DNA of 11,206 nt, from positions 1 through 11,206 of the forward strand of contig CALFGU010000070.1 of NCBI GenBank assembly GCA_937877685.1. Direction: 5' to 3'. Of this stretch, positions 1 through 8,910 are shown in pieces (the first letter of the stretch is position 1; each line of letters opens with the position of its first letter). This stretch comes from an uncultured Prevotella sp. Its GTDB lineage: Bacteria > Bacteroidota > Bacteroidia > Bacteroidales > Bacteroidaceae. The translations under genes and the position numbers were made by a program. The notes beneath the pieces were generated by a model that was not told the DNA's origin, made no database searches, and saw nothing but the letters and a program-made list of their open reading frames with translations.

Positions 1-1
1 A

Positions 2-709
2 CTCCTGGACGTTGTTGCTAAAAAGTTAGCGCAGATTAAGGAACAGACAGGCGCTGAAGTGTATTTCAAAGCCTCTTTTGACAAGGCGAATCGCACATCT
101 ATCCATTCGTTCCGCGGTCCTGGTTTGGAACAAGGTTTACAGATGTTGGCGGATGTGAAGGCGAAGTATGGACTCCCCCTTTTGACGGACGTGCATGAGA
201 GTTATCAGGCACAGGCTGCGGGAGAGGTTGTTGACGTGTTGCAAATTCCTGCCTTCCTTTGCCGACAGACGGATTTGCTCGTTGCTTCTGCGCAGACGGG
301 TAAGACGGTGAACATCAAGAAGGCGCAATTCCTTTCGGGCGAAGATATGCAGTATCCCGTTGAGAAGTGCAGGGAGGCTGGCGCTAAGGAAGTGTGGCTC
401 ACGGAGCGCGGAAATATTTATGGTTACAACAATCTTGTGGTGGATTTTCGCAATATCCCCTTGATGAAAAACTACACCGACCGCGTGATTATGGACTGCA
501 CACACTCTGTGCAGCGTCCCGGTGCCGCTGGTGGTAAGACGGGTGGTAACCGCGAGTTTGTTCCCGCTATGGCTAAGGCTGCCAAGGCTTTCGGGGCGAA
601 CGGTTATTTCTTTGAAACCCATCCCAATCCCGAACAGGCCTTGAGCGATGGACCTAACATGCTTTACTTGGATGAGTTAGACGGACTCATTCAGGAGTTG
701 TTGGCATAA
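2..709 (+). CDS. kdsA: 3-deoxy-8-phosphooctulonate (Kdo-8-P) synthase, 5' end missing
   Basis: KdsA condenses phosphoenolpyruvate with arabinose-5-phosphate to give Kdo-8-phosphate, the cytoplasmic precursor of the Kdo sugar of LPS. The reading frame is already open at position 2 and runs 235 codons to TAA at 707-709. Compared with the E. coli enzyme, about 32 N-terminal residues lie upstream of the window. Family motifs appear in order: KASFDKANR (residues 23-31 of the fragment), FRGPG, TDVHE, AFLCRQTDLL, NIKKAQF, DCTHSVQRPG, and FFETHPNPEQALSDGPNM near the end. The His, Glu and Asp at the metal-site positions of metal-dependent members are present, but the Cys/Asn position that separates the metal and non-metal classes is outside the window. 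The GTG at 59-61 lies inside the conserved core and is not the start. The next gene, sprA, is 252 bases downstream, so cotranscription is uncertain. Confidence 0.97.
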   Translation, partial: LLDVVAKKLAQIKEQTGAEVYFKASFDKANRTSIHSFRGPGLEQGLQMLADVKAKYGLPLLTDVHESYQAQAAGEVVDVLQIPAFLCRQTDLLVASAQTGKTVNIKKAQFLSGEDMQYPVEKCREAGAKEVWLTERGNIYGYNNLVVDFRNIPLMKNYTDRVIMDCTHSVQRPGAAGGKTGGNREFVPAMAKAAKAFGANGYFFETHPNPEQALSDGPNMLYLDELDGLIQELLA

Positions 710-742
710 ATAGAAAAAGGTTTAAAGGTCGCATTGCAGGAC

Positions 743-836
743 AAGAGTACAACTAACAGAGTACAACTGATAGAGTACAGAGTACAACTGACAGAGTACG
801 GAGTATAAGTAACAGAATTCAGAGTAAAACTGACAT
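743..836. repeat. degenerate tandem repeat, GAGTACAACTGACA family
   Basis: The stretch is built from imperfect copies of a unit close to agagtacaactgac. Copies are visible at about 744-757, 758-771, 779-792 and 821-834 (the last with gtaaaactgac), separated by shorter pieces such as agagtacag and agagtacgg. A related block lies just after the sprA stop (8367-8397). No open frame or hairpin with a T-tract explains it. It resembles the simple degenerate intergenic repeats common in Bacteroidales, but whether it is dispersed in this genome cannot be judged here. Confidence 0.75.
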
Positions 837-894
837 TCGGGTGAATATTACTTTCTGACGACTCACTACTCGTTACTCATTACTCATTATGAGT
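801..894. repeat. TACTCATT heptamer repeat and possible leader hairpin upstream of sprA
   Basis: Positions 868-888 are three head-to-tail heptamers (actcgtt, actcatt, actcatt), followed by atgagt, which is complementary to the last unit (actca-tta-tgagt, 882-894). The heptamers are also complementary to the upstream gagta repeats: 801-813 can pair with 872-885 at 12 of 13 positions, with one mismatch and one bulged T. If transcribed, the sprA leader could therefore form a long imperfect stem-loop. No Bacteroidetes promoter match (TTTG, then TAnnTTTG) stood out between 710 and 961, so the transcription start is unknown. A regulatory role is inference. Confidence 0.5.
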
Positions 895-923
895 CCGAAA
901 CCAGTGTCCGTACTCCGCAAGAC

Positions 924-957
924 ATTTTTCCTTTCTCATTTCTCCTTTTTCATTTCC
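924..957 (+). promoter_or_regulatory. pyrimidine-rich untranslated leader before the sprA start
   Basis: A run consisting almost entirely of T and C (repeated ttctc and tttttc blocks) ends a few bases before the ATG at 962. There is no purine-rich Shine-Dalgarno sequence. Bacteroidota often initiate without one, so the ATG at 962 is supported instead by the signal peptide that follows it. The tract might affect ribosome access, but no function can be shown. Confidence 0.35.
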
Positions 958-961
958 AAGA

Positions 962-3900
962 ATGCACATTTCTACCCACATAAAGCGCCTATGCCTTGCC
1001 TTAGGTTGCATCATAACTCTGTCGGTTGCGGCAGGGCCTTTTGTGCGTGGTGTGCAGACAGAGAAGCCGAGAGTTGTTAAAGAAGAGGAAGACACCGTTC
1101 CCAAGTCGCGCTATTCCGTAAGCAAGACTTCCGTACAAAACATGGAAGACGAAACGCATGCGGCTGACCTTAAGACGCCTGAGAATCTAAAGACCGAAGT
1201 GCATTACGACGAAACCTCGGGCACTTATCGTTATGGCACAAAATTAGGAGAAGAATGGTTGGAAGCACCCTTCTTCATGTCGGGCGAAGAATATGCACGC
1301 TGGCAATCTGCCCGTATTTTAAGCAAATTTTATAAGGACAAGAATAAAAAACTCTACGAAGAAAAGGGACGCGAGAAGTTTGACTTCACCGACATGCAGT
1401 TTAACCTCGGTCCCTTGGAGAAAATATTTGGTCCTGGTGGCGTACGCATTACCACAAATGGTTCTGCCGAACTGAAGATTGGCGCCAACATGCGCAACGT
1501 AGATAATCCCTCGCTTTCGGAAGAAAATCGCAAGGTGTTTGCCTTTGACTTCAACGAAAAGATTAACCTTAACCTTACGGGTAAAGTGGGTGACAAGGTG
1601 AACATGGACTTCAACTACAACTCCGATGCGACATTCACCTTTGACACTCAGAATCTGAAGTTGCGCTACGAAGGTAAGGAAGATGAAATTATCAAACTCA
1701 TCGAAGCGGGTAACGTAAGTCTCCCCACCAATTCCTCACTCATCCGCGGTGCCACCTCACTCTTCGGTGTGCGTGCCGACTTGCAATTTGGTAAGTTGAA
1801 ACTCCAGACGGTGATTTCACAAAAGAAGTCTTCTACAACCTCAGTGAATTCACAGGGAGGCACACAACTCACCGACTTTGAAATCGACGTCAACAACTAC
1901 GACGAGAATCGCCACTTCTTCCTTGCCCACTACTTCCGCAATCGTTATGATGACAACATGCGCAACTTGCCAAACATCATGAGCGGTGTGAAGATTAATC
2001 GTATTGAAGTGTGGGTGACGAACAAATCTGCGGCAACCACCAACACGCGAGACATCGTTGCCTTCACTGATATGGCTGAAGCCGATGTTTACAACCAACA
2101 ACTATGGACGCGTAGCGGTTCTACAAACCCCACCAATACGTCAAACACCCTTTATTCGTGGTTGACCACTGACGCTCTCGGTGCGCGTGACGTGACTCTC
2201 ACCACTCCCTTGCTCGATGCTGCGGGTTTAGTTGGCGGTGAAGACTACGAAAAGTTGGAGAATGCCAAATTGCTCTCCTCTTCTGAATATCGCATCAACG
2301 AAGCCCTTGGTTACATCTCATTGCGCACCGCGCTCCAACCCGACCAAGTGTTGGCCGTTGCTTTTGAATACACCTACAACGGACAGATTTACCAAGTCGG
2401 AGAATTTGCTACCGACATTCGCGAAACTAACAAAGCGCTCTTTGTCAAAACCCTTAAGAACACGGCCAACACGCCACAGATGCTCAACTGGGACTTGATG
2501 ATGAAGAACGTTTATTCGCTTGGTGCCACCTCGGTAAAGAAGGAAAAGTTCCGCCTTGATGTGAAGTATTTGAGCGACACTACGGGTGTTTACCTCACTT
2601 ACCTTCCCGACCCCAGTTTGAAGGACAAGCGCTTGTTACAACTCCTCGGTCTTGACCGCCTGGACAACAATAACCGCAAGAATCCCAATGCCTACTTTGA
2701 CTTCGTTGAGGGTTACACCATTGAAGCTTCCTCAGGTCGCATCTTCTTCCCCGTCGTAGAACCCTTCGGCAGTTACTTACGCCAAGTTATTGGCGACGAT
2801 GCAATTGCCGACCGCTATGTATTCCAAGAACTCTACGACTCTACGAAAACCGTTGCCAAACAACTTGCCGAGAAGGATAAGTTCATCCTTGCAGGTAAGT
2901 ACAGCGCTACGAAGTCGGGCGAAATCTCGCTCGGCGCTTACAATGTGCCCGAAGGTTCTGTGGTCGTTACAGCCAACGGAATGACACTCACAGAAGGCGT
3001 GGACTACACCGTGGACTATAGTGGCGGAGTTGTTACCATCATCAACCAAAGTTTGCTAGATGCAGGTACAAATATTAATGTGTCGCTCGAAAGTAACACC
3101 CACTATGGCATGCAGCGCAAGACGATGTTTGGGGTGAATTTCCAATACGACTTCTCACGCGACTTCCAATTTGGCGGTACGTTCCTCCACTTAGGCGAAA
3201 AACCCTTGACAACTAAGGTTCCCATGGGAAGCGAACCCTTGAACAACACCCTTTGGGGCGTCAACTTTGCATGGAAAAAGGAAAGTCAGTGGCTCACCGA
3301 CATGCTCGACCGCTTGCCCCTCTTAAGTTGTTCTGCACCTTCTTCCATCAACATCACGGGAGAGTATGCCCAACTCATTGCTGGCGCTAATTCTGACGCC
3401 CAAGGCAATGCCTCTTATATTGATGACTTTGAAGACACCAAAGGTGAAATCGACGTATCCACTCCTTCGGAATGGATGCTCTCCAGCGTACCCTCACTTT
3501 TCCCCGAAAGTCAATATCTTGACGATGTGCGTTCGGGATACAATCGTGCACGCCTTGCGTGGTATTACGTTGACCCTCTCTTCACGCGCCGTTCTTCCTC
3601 TCTCACTCCGGGACATATTAAGGGCGACCTCGTGCAACTCTCAGACCCCGACGTGCGTGAGATTTATCAATCAGAATTGTTCCCCAACAAGTCTATAAAT
3701 TATAAGGAGTCGGCAACGCTTAACGTACTCAACTTGGCATTCTACCCCAACGAGCGCGGACCTTACAACCTCGATCCCAACCTCGACCGCGACGGTCACC
3801 TCTCTGCCCCCCGCACACGTTGGGGAGGCATGATGCGTCGTATCGATAACTCTGACTTTGAAGCAGCCAACATCGAGTACATCGAATTCTGGATGATGGA

Positions 3901-6900
3901 TCCCTTCATCAAGTCTCGTGAAAACGGAGTGGACTGCTCCGGCGACCTTTATTTCAATCTCGGCGAAGTATCTGAAGACGTGCTCCACGACGGCAAGAAA
4001 TTCACCGAAAGCAGTATGCCCACGGATGGTTCTGCAAGTTACTTAGAAACAACTTGGGGACGTGTGCCTACGGCAAATAGTGTTACCTATGCCTTCAACG
4101 CTTCGGGAAATACGCGCCACCTTCAAGACGTGGGTTACAACGGTCTCACCTCGGAAGAAGAGCGTGAATGGGGAGTTTATCGCGATTACCTCCAACAGAT
4201 TCAGAGTCGTGTGCGCCCCGAAGTTTATGATTCTATTTTGAGTTCTCCTTCAGGCGACAAGTACCATTACTTCCGTGGTTCGGATTTCGACGCTGTGCAG
4301 ATGAGCATTAAGGACCGTTACAAGTGGATTAACAACCCCAACGGAAACTCTGTGGCTACCGACCAGTCGCCCGAATCTTACAGCACCACTTATAAGACTA
4401 CCCCCGACGTTGAAGACATTAACCAAGACTACACCCTCAATGAATACGAGAAGTACTACCAATATCGTGTGCGCATCGAACCCTCACAGATGCAGGTAGG
4501 TCAGAACTACATTGTTGACAAACGTGTAGCGTCCGTAAAAATGCGTGACGGAGTGACGCGTGAAGTGGCGTGGTATCAGTTCCGCATCCCTCTTTCTGAA
4601 TACGAAAAGCGACAGGGCAACATTTCTGACTTCTCCAGCATCCGCTTCATGCGCATGTTCATGACAGGGTTTGAAAATCCCGTCGTGCTACGCTTTGCTA
4701 CGCTCAACCTCGTTCGTGGGGATTGGCGTGTGTATGAACAAGCGCTCTATGCAGGTAAGTCTCCCGACGCCAGTGGCACACTTGCCGTTTCTGCCGTTAA
4801 CTTTGAAGAAAACAACGAGAAGACACCTGTCAACTACGTTCTTCCTCCTAGCATCTCCCGCGTCATTGACCCCGGTCAGGAACAACTCCTTCAGAACAAC
4901 GAACAGTCGTTGGCCATGACCGTTGAGAATCTTGCCACTGGCGATGCTCGTGCGGTATATAAAAATACGACACTCGACCTCCGTCGTTACCGCCACCTCC
5001 AGATGTTCACTCACGCCAATGCGTTGATTGGTGATGAAGCGTTGCAAAATGGTGACGTCAGTCTCTTCGTACGCCTCGGTTCGGACTACAAGAACAACTT
5101 CTACGAATACGAAATTCCCCTTACCGTTACCCCCGCTGGTGTTTATTCGTCCTCAACTCAAGGTCGCGAAGCCGTTTGGCCTGCATCTAATATGCTTGAC
5201 ATAGACCTAAGTGTGCTCACCAATGTAAAGCGCAATCGCAACCGCAATCGTGCTACGGGATTGGCAAGTTATTCGGAACTCTATTCGGAATACGATGCCA
5301 ACAATCCTAACAATAAGGTGAGCGTTATGGGTAATCCCTCACTCGGCGAAGTGCGCACCGTGATGATTGGTGTGCGCAACAATTCACGCAGTGTGAAGAG
5401 CGTAGAAGTGTGGGCCAATGAACTCCGCCTCCAGCAATACAGCAACGAAGGCGGTTGGGCAGCACGCGGAACGGTAAACCTCCAACTCTCCGACGTTGCT
5501 ACAGTCAATGCCATGGGGCACATCGAAACCGTTGGTTTTGGTGGATTGGAAGAAACCGTAGCACAGCGCCGTGACGACGACCTTAAGGAATACAGCGTAA
5601 CAACCAACGTCCAGTTGGGGCGCCTCCTTCCAGAGAAGGCCAAACTCACCGCACCGCTTTATTATAGTTACAGCAAGCAGGTGACTTCGCCCAAGTATAA
5701 TCCGCTCGACACCGACATGACCATGGACGACGCACTTGACGGAGCAACACCCGCAGAGCGCGACTCCATCCGCAATATTGCAGAGCGTGTGGTTGAAACG
5801 ACGAACTTCTCCATCTCTGGTTTGCGCTTCAACATTGCTACGAAGAGCACACCCATGCCTTACGACCCCGCAAACTTCTCATTCTCCTATGCCTACAATT
5901 CGAGAAACACTACGGGAGAAACAACCGTGTGGGAAAAGGACCAGGATTGGAAGTTTAATTTCAATTACAATTATTCGCCCAACTTCAAACCCTTCGAACC
6001 CTTCAAATCTGCCATTAAGAGTCGTTCGCCATGGTTCAAGATTCTGAAGGAATTCAGCGTGAACTACCTGCCTCAGAATGTCACGTTCAACACCGACATC
6101 ACCCGTAGTTACTACGAACAACAGGAGCGCGACATGGAGAATCTTGACAATCATTCCTTGCCGTTGACATGGGCAAGCGATTTCTTCTTCAATCGCAATT
6201 TCTCGCTTCGTTGGGACCTCACGAAGAACATTCAGATGAACTTCTCATCTGCCACAAATGCTGAGGTGCAACAACCTTACACGCCTGTCAACAAGCATCT
6301 CTACCCCGATGAATACACAGCTTGGAAAGACTCCGTTTGGACCAGTCTTAAGCACATGGGCACACCGCTGACGTATCAGCAACAGACGAACGTCACGTTC
6401 AACTTGCCCATCAACAAACTCCCCATCTTCGACTGGATTCAGAAGACAAGCCTCACCTACAACGCCACTTATAATTGGACACGTGGCGCCGACCTTGACG
6501 ATGGCACTTCTTTGGGCAACACGATTGCCAATTCGCGCAATGTCAACTTCACGAGTGGACTCAACATGGAAACCCTCTATAACCACTCGAAGTTCCTTAA
6601 GGAAGTAAACAAGAAATTTGCCTCTTCCAGCAAAAACAAAAAGAAAGAAACGGGCAACGAAAAGAAATCCTTTGTCAAGGAATATACTCTTAAGACCGAC
6701 ACCACCTTTACCGTCATCCACAACCAGCGTTCGAAGAAACTCCGCGTAACGGCTATTCGTCCCGATGGTTCTAAATACATGATTAAGTATAAGGTGCTTG
6801 ACAACAACCGCATTGAGATTCTCACTCGCGACACGGCACGCATCAAACTTGTCGTTGCTCCTAAGAAGCGTGCAGAAGATCAACTTTGGTATAAGGCAGC

Positions 6901-8362
6901 AGAACATGGCGCACGCTTCCTCATGATGGTGCGTCGTGTGAACGTAAGTTATAAGAACACTTATAACCTCACGCTCCCCGGCTTCCTCCCCAACATAGGC
7001 GACATGTTCGGCCAACGCACAGGAGGCGGAATGGCTCCAGGTCTTGACTTTGCCTTCGGACTCGTTGGCGATGATTACGTCACCAAGGCTGTCGACCGCG
7101 GTTGGTTGCTTTGCTCCGACAGCATCGTTACCCCCGCCACGTCCAGCCAAACTGAAGACTTCCAATTTAAGGCAACGCTCGAACCCTTCCGCGACTTCAA
7201 GATTGACCTCACGGCATCGCGCAACCGCAACAAGTCAAACAGCATCCAGTACATGTTTGACGGCATGCCCACAAATGCATCAGGTTCATTCTCCATGACC
7301 ACCATCTCTATTAGTTCAGCATTTGAAAGCGGCGGTTCTGCCAACAACGGTTTCAAGAGTGCCACGTTCAACAAGTTCGTTGGGCTTCTCGACACCTATC
7401 AAGCACGTGCCCAAGCCAAGTATGAGGGCGCCATTTACCCCTCAGGCACAACGCTTGCCGGACAACCCTACGACCCTGCCAACGGAGTGGTCGATCGTTA
7501 CTCTTCAGAAGTCATGATTCCCGCCTTCCTCGAAGCCTATACAGGCAAAAAGGACCTCGGACTCTTCCCCGCCCTAACGGCCATCCTTCCCAACTGGAAT
7601 GTCACCTACTCTGGTCTTGGAAAGGTGCCGCTTATGAAGCGCTACTTCAAGAGTTTCAACATCAATCATGCTTATAAGAGCCTCTACAGCATCGGTTCCT
7701 ACAGCAGTTTCAGCAGTTACCGAGAATACATGGGAGGCATCGGTTTCATCAACGACGTAGCCACAGGCAATCCCGTTCCCTCCTGTCCGTTCGACATCTC
7801 CACCGTAAGCATCAACGAGTCCTTCTCGCCCCTTATCGGTGTAGATATGACCTTCAACAACGGCATGACGGCAAAGGTGGAATATCGCAAAACGCGCGTC
7901 ATTAACCTCTCCATGACGGCACAGCAGATTAACGAAACCTGCTCTAACGACTTCGTCATCGGCATGGGTTACAAGATTGCCGACTTCAAACTCTTCGCCC
8001 CCAAGCGCAAGGTGCGCAAAGTGAAGAGTCGCTCAACGCAACGCACGGAAGAAGGAGAAACCAAGTCCAGCGGTTCGAAGACCAATGCCAACGGCTTTGC
8101 TCAAAGCCTCAACATCCGCTTCGACCTCTCGCTCCGCAATCAGTCAGCCATCAACCGCGACATCCTCACGATGCGTTCCGAAGCAACTTCTGGCAACAAG
8201 GCACTCCAAATCAGCCTCTCTGCCGACTATGCCCTCTCAAAGTTCATCACCCTCACGGCCTACTACGACCGCCAGTTCAACGAACCTCTCCTCACCTCGT
8301 CGTCCTATCCCACAACAACCCAGGACTTCGGCATAACCATGAAGTTCAGATTGACACGATGA
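962..8362 (+). CDS. sprA: SprA/Sov, outer-membrane translocon of the type IX secretion system
   Basis: SprA (Sov in Porphyromonas) is the very large outer-membrane beta-barrel through which folded type IX cargo crosses; it works with PorV and a plug protein. At 2466 residues the protein matches the family's usual size (about 2400-2500). A signal peptide is clear: HIKR n-region, hydrophobic residues 10-24, likely cleavage after VAA-24. The N-terminal SprA region follows (for example PLEKIFGPGGVRITTNGSAE at 151-170 and IEAGNVSLPTNSSLIRGATS at 247-266). Later landmarks are the GNPSLGEVRTVMIGVRN block with WANELRL, alternating beta-strand sequence throughout, and the family C-terminus ending in SYPTTTQDFGITMKFRLTR. 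Residues about 1880-1975 form a Lys-rich, strongly charged insert unlike the surrounding barrel strands and are probably a soluble loop or small domain. Partner por/gld genes are not in the window, as is usual for this dispersed system. No frameshift was seen. Confidence 0.98.
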   Translation: MHISTHIKRLCLALGCIITLSVAAGPFVRGVQTEKPRVVKEEEDTVPKSRYSVSKTSVQNMEDETHAADLKTPENLKTEVHYDETSGTYRYGTKLGEEWLEAPFFMSGEEYARWQSARILSKFYKDKNKKLYEEKGREKFDFTDMQFNLGPLEKIFGPGGVRITTNGSAELKIGANMRNVDNPSLSEENRKVFAFDFNEKINLNLTGKVGDKVNMDFNYNSDATFTFDTQNLKLRYEGKEDEIIKLIEAGNVSLPTNSSLIRGATSLFGVRADLQFGKLKLQTVISQKKSSTTSVNSQGGTQLTDFEIDVNNYDENRHFFLAHYFRNRYDDNMRNLPNIMSGVKINRIEVWVTNKSAATTNTRDIVAFTDMAEADVYNQQLWTRSGSTNPTNTSNTLYSWLTTDALGARDVTLTTPLLDAAGLVGGEDYEKLENAKLLSSSEYRINEALGYISLRTALQPDQVLAVAFEYTYNGQIYQVGEFATDIRETNKALFVKTLKNTANTPQMLNWDLMMKNVYSLGATSVKKEKFRLDVKYLSDTTGVYLTYLPDPSLKDKRLLQLLGLDRLDNNNRKNPNAYFDFVEGYTIEASSGRIFFPVVEPFGSYLRQVIGDDAIADRYVFQELYDSTKTVAKQLAEKDKFILAGKYSATKSGEISLGAYNVPEGSVVVTANGMTLTEGVDYTVDYSGGVVTIINQSLLDAGTNINVSLESNTHYGMQRKTMFGVNFQYDFSRDFQFGGTFLHLGEKPLTTKVPMGSEPLNNTLWGVNFAWKKESQWLTDMLDRLPLLSCSAPSSINITGEYAQLIAGANSDAQGNASYIDDFEDTKGEIDVSTPSEWMLSSVPSLFPESQYLDDVRSGYNRARLAWYYVDPLFTRRSSSLTPGHIKGDLVQLSDPDVREIYQSELFPNKSINYKESATLNVLNLAFYPNERGPYNLDPNLDRDGHLSAPRTRWGGMMRRIDNSDFEAANIEYIEFWMMDPFIKSRENGVDCSGDLYFNLGEVSEDVLHDGKKFTESSMPTDGSASYLETTWGRVPTANSVTYAFNASGNTRHLQDVGYNGLTSEEEREWGVYRDYLQQIQSRVRPEVYDSILSSPSGDKYHYFRGSDFDAVQMSIKDRYKWINNPNGNSVATDQSPESYSTTYKTTPDVEDINQDYTLNEYEKYYQYRVRIEPSQMQVGQNYIVDKRVASVKMRDGVTREVAWYQFRIPLSEYEKRQGNISDFSSIRFMRMFMTGFENPVVLRFATLNLVRGDWRVYEQALYAGKSPDASGTLAVSAVNFEENNEKTPVNYVLPPSISRVIDPGQEQLLQNNEQSLAMTVENLATGDARAVYKNTTLDLRRYRHLQMFTHANALIGDEALQNGDVSLFVRLGSDYKNNFYEYEIPLTVTPAGVYSSSTQGREAVWPASNMLDIDLSVLTNVKRNRNRNRATGLASYSELYSEYDANNPNNKVSVMGNPSLGEVRTVMIGVRNNSRSVKSVEVWANELRLQQYSNEGGWAARGTVNLQLSDVATVNAMGHIETVGFGGLEETVAQRRDDDLKEYSVTTNVQLGRLLPEKAKLTAPLYYSYSKQVTSPKYNPLDTDMTMDDALDGATPAERDSIRNIAERVVETTNFSISGLRFNIATKSTPMPYDPANFSFSYAYNSRNTTGETTVWEKDQDWKFNFNYNYSPNFKPFEPFKSAIKSRSPWFKILKEFSVNYLPQNVTFNTDITRSYYEQQERDMENLDNHSLPLTWASDFFFNRNFSLRWDLTKNIQMNFSSATNAEVQQPYTPVNKHLYPDEYTAWKDSVWTSLKHMGTPLTYQQQTNVTFNLPINKLPIFDWIQKTSLTYNATYNWTRGADLDDGTSLGNTIANSRNVNFTSGLNMETLYNHSKFLKEVNKKFASSSKNKKKETGNEKKSFVKEYTLKTDTTFTVIHNQRSKKLRVTAIRPDGSKYMIKYKVLDNNRIEILTRDTARIKLVVAPKKRAEDQLWYKAAEHGARFLMMVRRVNVSYKNTYNLTLPGFLPNIGDMFGQRTGGGMAPGLDFAFGLVGDDYVTKAVDRGWLLCSDSIVTPATSSQTEDFQFKATLEPFRDFKIDLTASRNRNKSNSIQYMFDGMPTNASGSFSMTTISISSAFESGGSANNGFKSATFNKFVGLLDTYQARAQAKYEGAIYPSGTTLAGQPYDPANGVVDRYSSEVMIPAFLEAYTGKKDLGLFPALTAILPNWNVTYSGLGKVPLMKRYFKSFNINHAYKSLYSIGSYSSFSSYREYMGGIGFINDVATGNPVPSCPFDISTVSINESFSPLIGVDMTFNNGMTAKVEYRKTRVINLSMTAQQINETCSNDFVIGMGYKIADFKLFAPKRKVRKVKSRSTQRTEEGETKSSGSKTNANGFAQSLNIRFDLSLRNQSAINRDILTMRSEATSGNKALQISLSADYALSKFITLTAYYDRQFNEPLLTSSSYPTTTQDFGITMKFRLTR

Positions 8363-8366
8363 CTTT

Positions 8367-8397
8367 AGAGAACAACTGACAGAGAACAGAGTACAAC
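8367..8397. repeat. copy of the GAGTACAACTGACA repeat after sprA
   Basis: The sequence agagaacaactgacagag followed by aacagagtacaac matches the block at 779-799 upstream of sprA, with t/a differences in the gag(t/a)ac elements. The same repeat family therefore sits within about 200 bases of each end of the sprA gene, in the same orientation. It begins five bases after the stop codon. Confidence 0.7.
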
Positions 8398-8413
8398 CGC
8401 CATGCGGAGTGTT

Positions 8414-8458
8414 TCCCTGAAAGGGATACAAATCCACCAGCGAAGGGCAACGCCCTGG
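8414..8458. repeat. REP-like palindrome pair, copy A
   Basis: Two short perfect hairpins stand 17 bases apart: tccct-gaa-aggga (8414-8426) and agggc-aac-gccct (8444-8456, then gg). The second motif recurs as its reverse complement at 8945-8959 in the same junction, again preceded by a ccctttcaagg element. Paired short palindromes of this kind resemble the REP/BIME-type intergenic repeats associated with TnpA-REP transposases in other bacteria. No transposase is present here, and the family assignment is inference. Confidence 0.55.
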
Positions 8459-8483
8459 ACAACTGGAAGCGTACAAATACAGA

Positions 8484-8521
8484 AATTCGCCCGTAACATC
8501 CTAGAATGTTGCGGGCGGATT
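8484..8521 (+). terminator. strong stem-loop downstream of sprA, likely terminator
   Basis: The arms 8484-8499 and 8506-8521 pair over 16 positions, including two G-T wobbles, around a six-base loop (cctaga). The core is cgcccgtaacat against atgttgcgggcg. A moderately T-rich stretch (tgtttatgt) follows. It lies about 120 bases after the sprA stop and is the strongest simple hairpin on that side, so it probably ends the sprA transcript. The T-tract is weak, so it could instead mainly stabilise the RNA end. Confidence 0.6.
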
Positions 8522-8531
8522 GTTTATGTAG

Positions 8532-8580
8532 ATTGCTTCTATATAACAAAACCTTCATCCATTTGTTATATCTCAGTTTT
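8532..8580 (+). repeat. left arm of a 49-base imperfect inverted repeat
   Basis: Aligned without gaps to the reverse complement of 9086-9134, this arm matches at about 41 of 49 positions. The outer 17 bases (attgcttctatataaca) are identical, and a second identical block is tccatttgtt. The arm also contains its own hairpin: atataacaaa (8541-8550) pairs perfectly with tttgttatat (8562-8571) around an 11-base loop. Together with the right arm it bounds a roughly 600-base segment. Confidence 0.75.
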
Positions 8581-8697
8581 GCTTGCATTAGGCAATGGAA
8601 ATTGTCCAGAATTTACCTCGATGGCGACTTCTATATCGTAGATGAAGTTATACGTGAGATGGAAGGTTTGCAATAAGATATTGAGTACTGATGAAGA

Positions 8698-8740
8698 AAA
8701 ACCGCCACATCCCTTATCGTTAAGGCGATGTAGTAGTTTT
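8698..8740. repeat. long hairpin, terminator-like on the minus strand
   Basis: A stem runs from 8698-8716 against 8721-8740 around a tcgt loop. The inner part is cctta/taagg and the outer part aaaac/gtttt. There are two C-A mismatches, one G-T wobble and one bulged C. Read on the minus strand the stem ends in a run of T (gcggtttttcttc), which would look like a factor-independent terminator. No minus-strand gene ends nearby except the FGE-like gene about 460 bases away, so it may be a back-up terminator or part of the element around it. Confidence 0.5.
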
Positions 8741-8749
8741 CTGTATAGT

Positions 8750-8764
8750 AATTATTGCTGTCCG
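8750..8764 (+). repeat. 15-base direct repeat, left copy
   Basis: The sequence aattattgctgtccg is identical to 9066-9080, 316 bases away in the same orientation. The left copy also forms part of the outer inverted-repeat arm, whereas the right copy lies just outside that structure. This arrangement could mark the ends of an inserted unit or a partial duplication. Confidence 0.65.
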
Positions 8765-8910
8765 GTAAACGCCTCTAATTCTATGAATATAAAGTTGTTT
8801 GAATGGTATAAGCCCCACAGTCTGCATGATTCCCCTGAACCAACGGTCGCTGACCTACAGGAGGCAAAGGGCAAAAGCAATTATAAGAACCTGAAATGCA
8901 ATACTTTTGC

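Noticed and set aside
59..709. GTG at 59 as the start of kdsA
   Set aside because: The frame is open from position 2 and the upstream residues continue the KdsA fold; the conserved FKASFDKANR motif begins only two codons later.
841..860. Bacteroidetes-type promoter (TAnnTTTG) near tattactttctg
   Set aside because: The match is incomplete and no TTTG element is spaced correctly upstream.
743..888. CRISPR array in the repeats upstream of sprA
   Set aside because: The units are short, degenerate and contiguous, with no uniform unique spacers and no cas genes.
962..1033. Lipoprotein signal in SprA (LALGC at residues 12-16)
   Set aside because: The residue three before the Cys is Ala rather than Leu, the hydrophobic stretch before it is too short, and the family uses an ordinary signal peptide.
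6245..7165. 306-codon minus-strand frame inside sprA
   Set aside because: It is antisense to a continuous, well-conserved SprA frame and its sequence lacks domain-like features.
8580..8676. Protein-like stretch YLDGDFYIVDEVIREMEGLQ read on the + strand (about 8614-8673) as a gene remnant
   Set aside because: It is only about 20 residues, has no start and matches no family I know. It could be a decayed gene end but cannot be supported.
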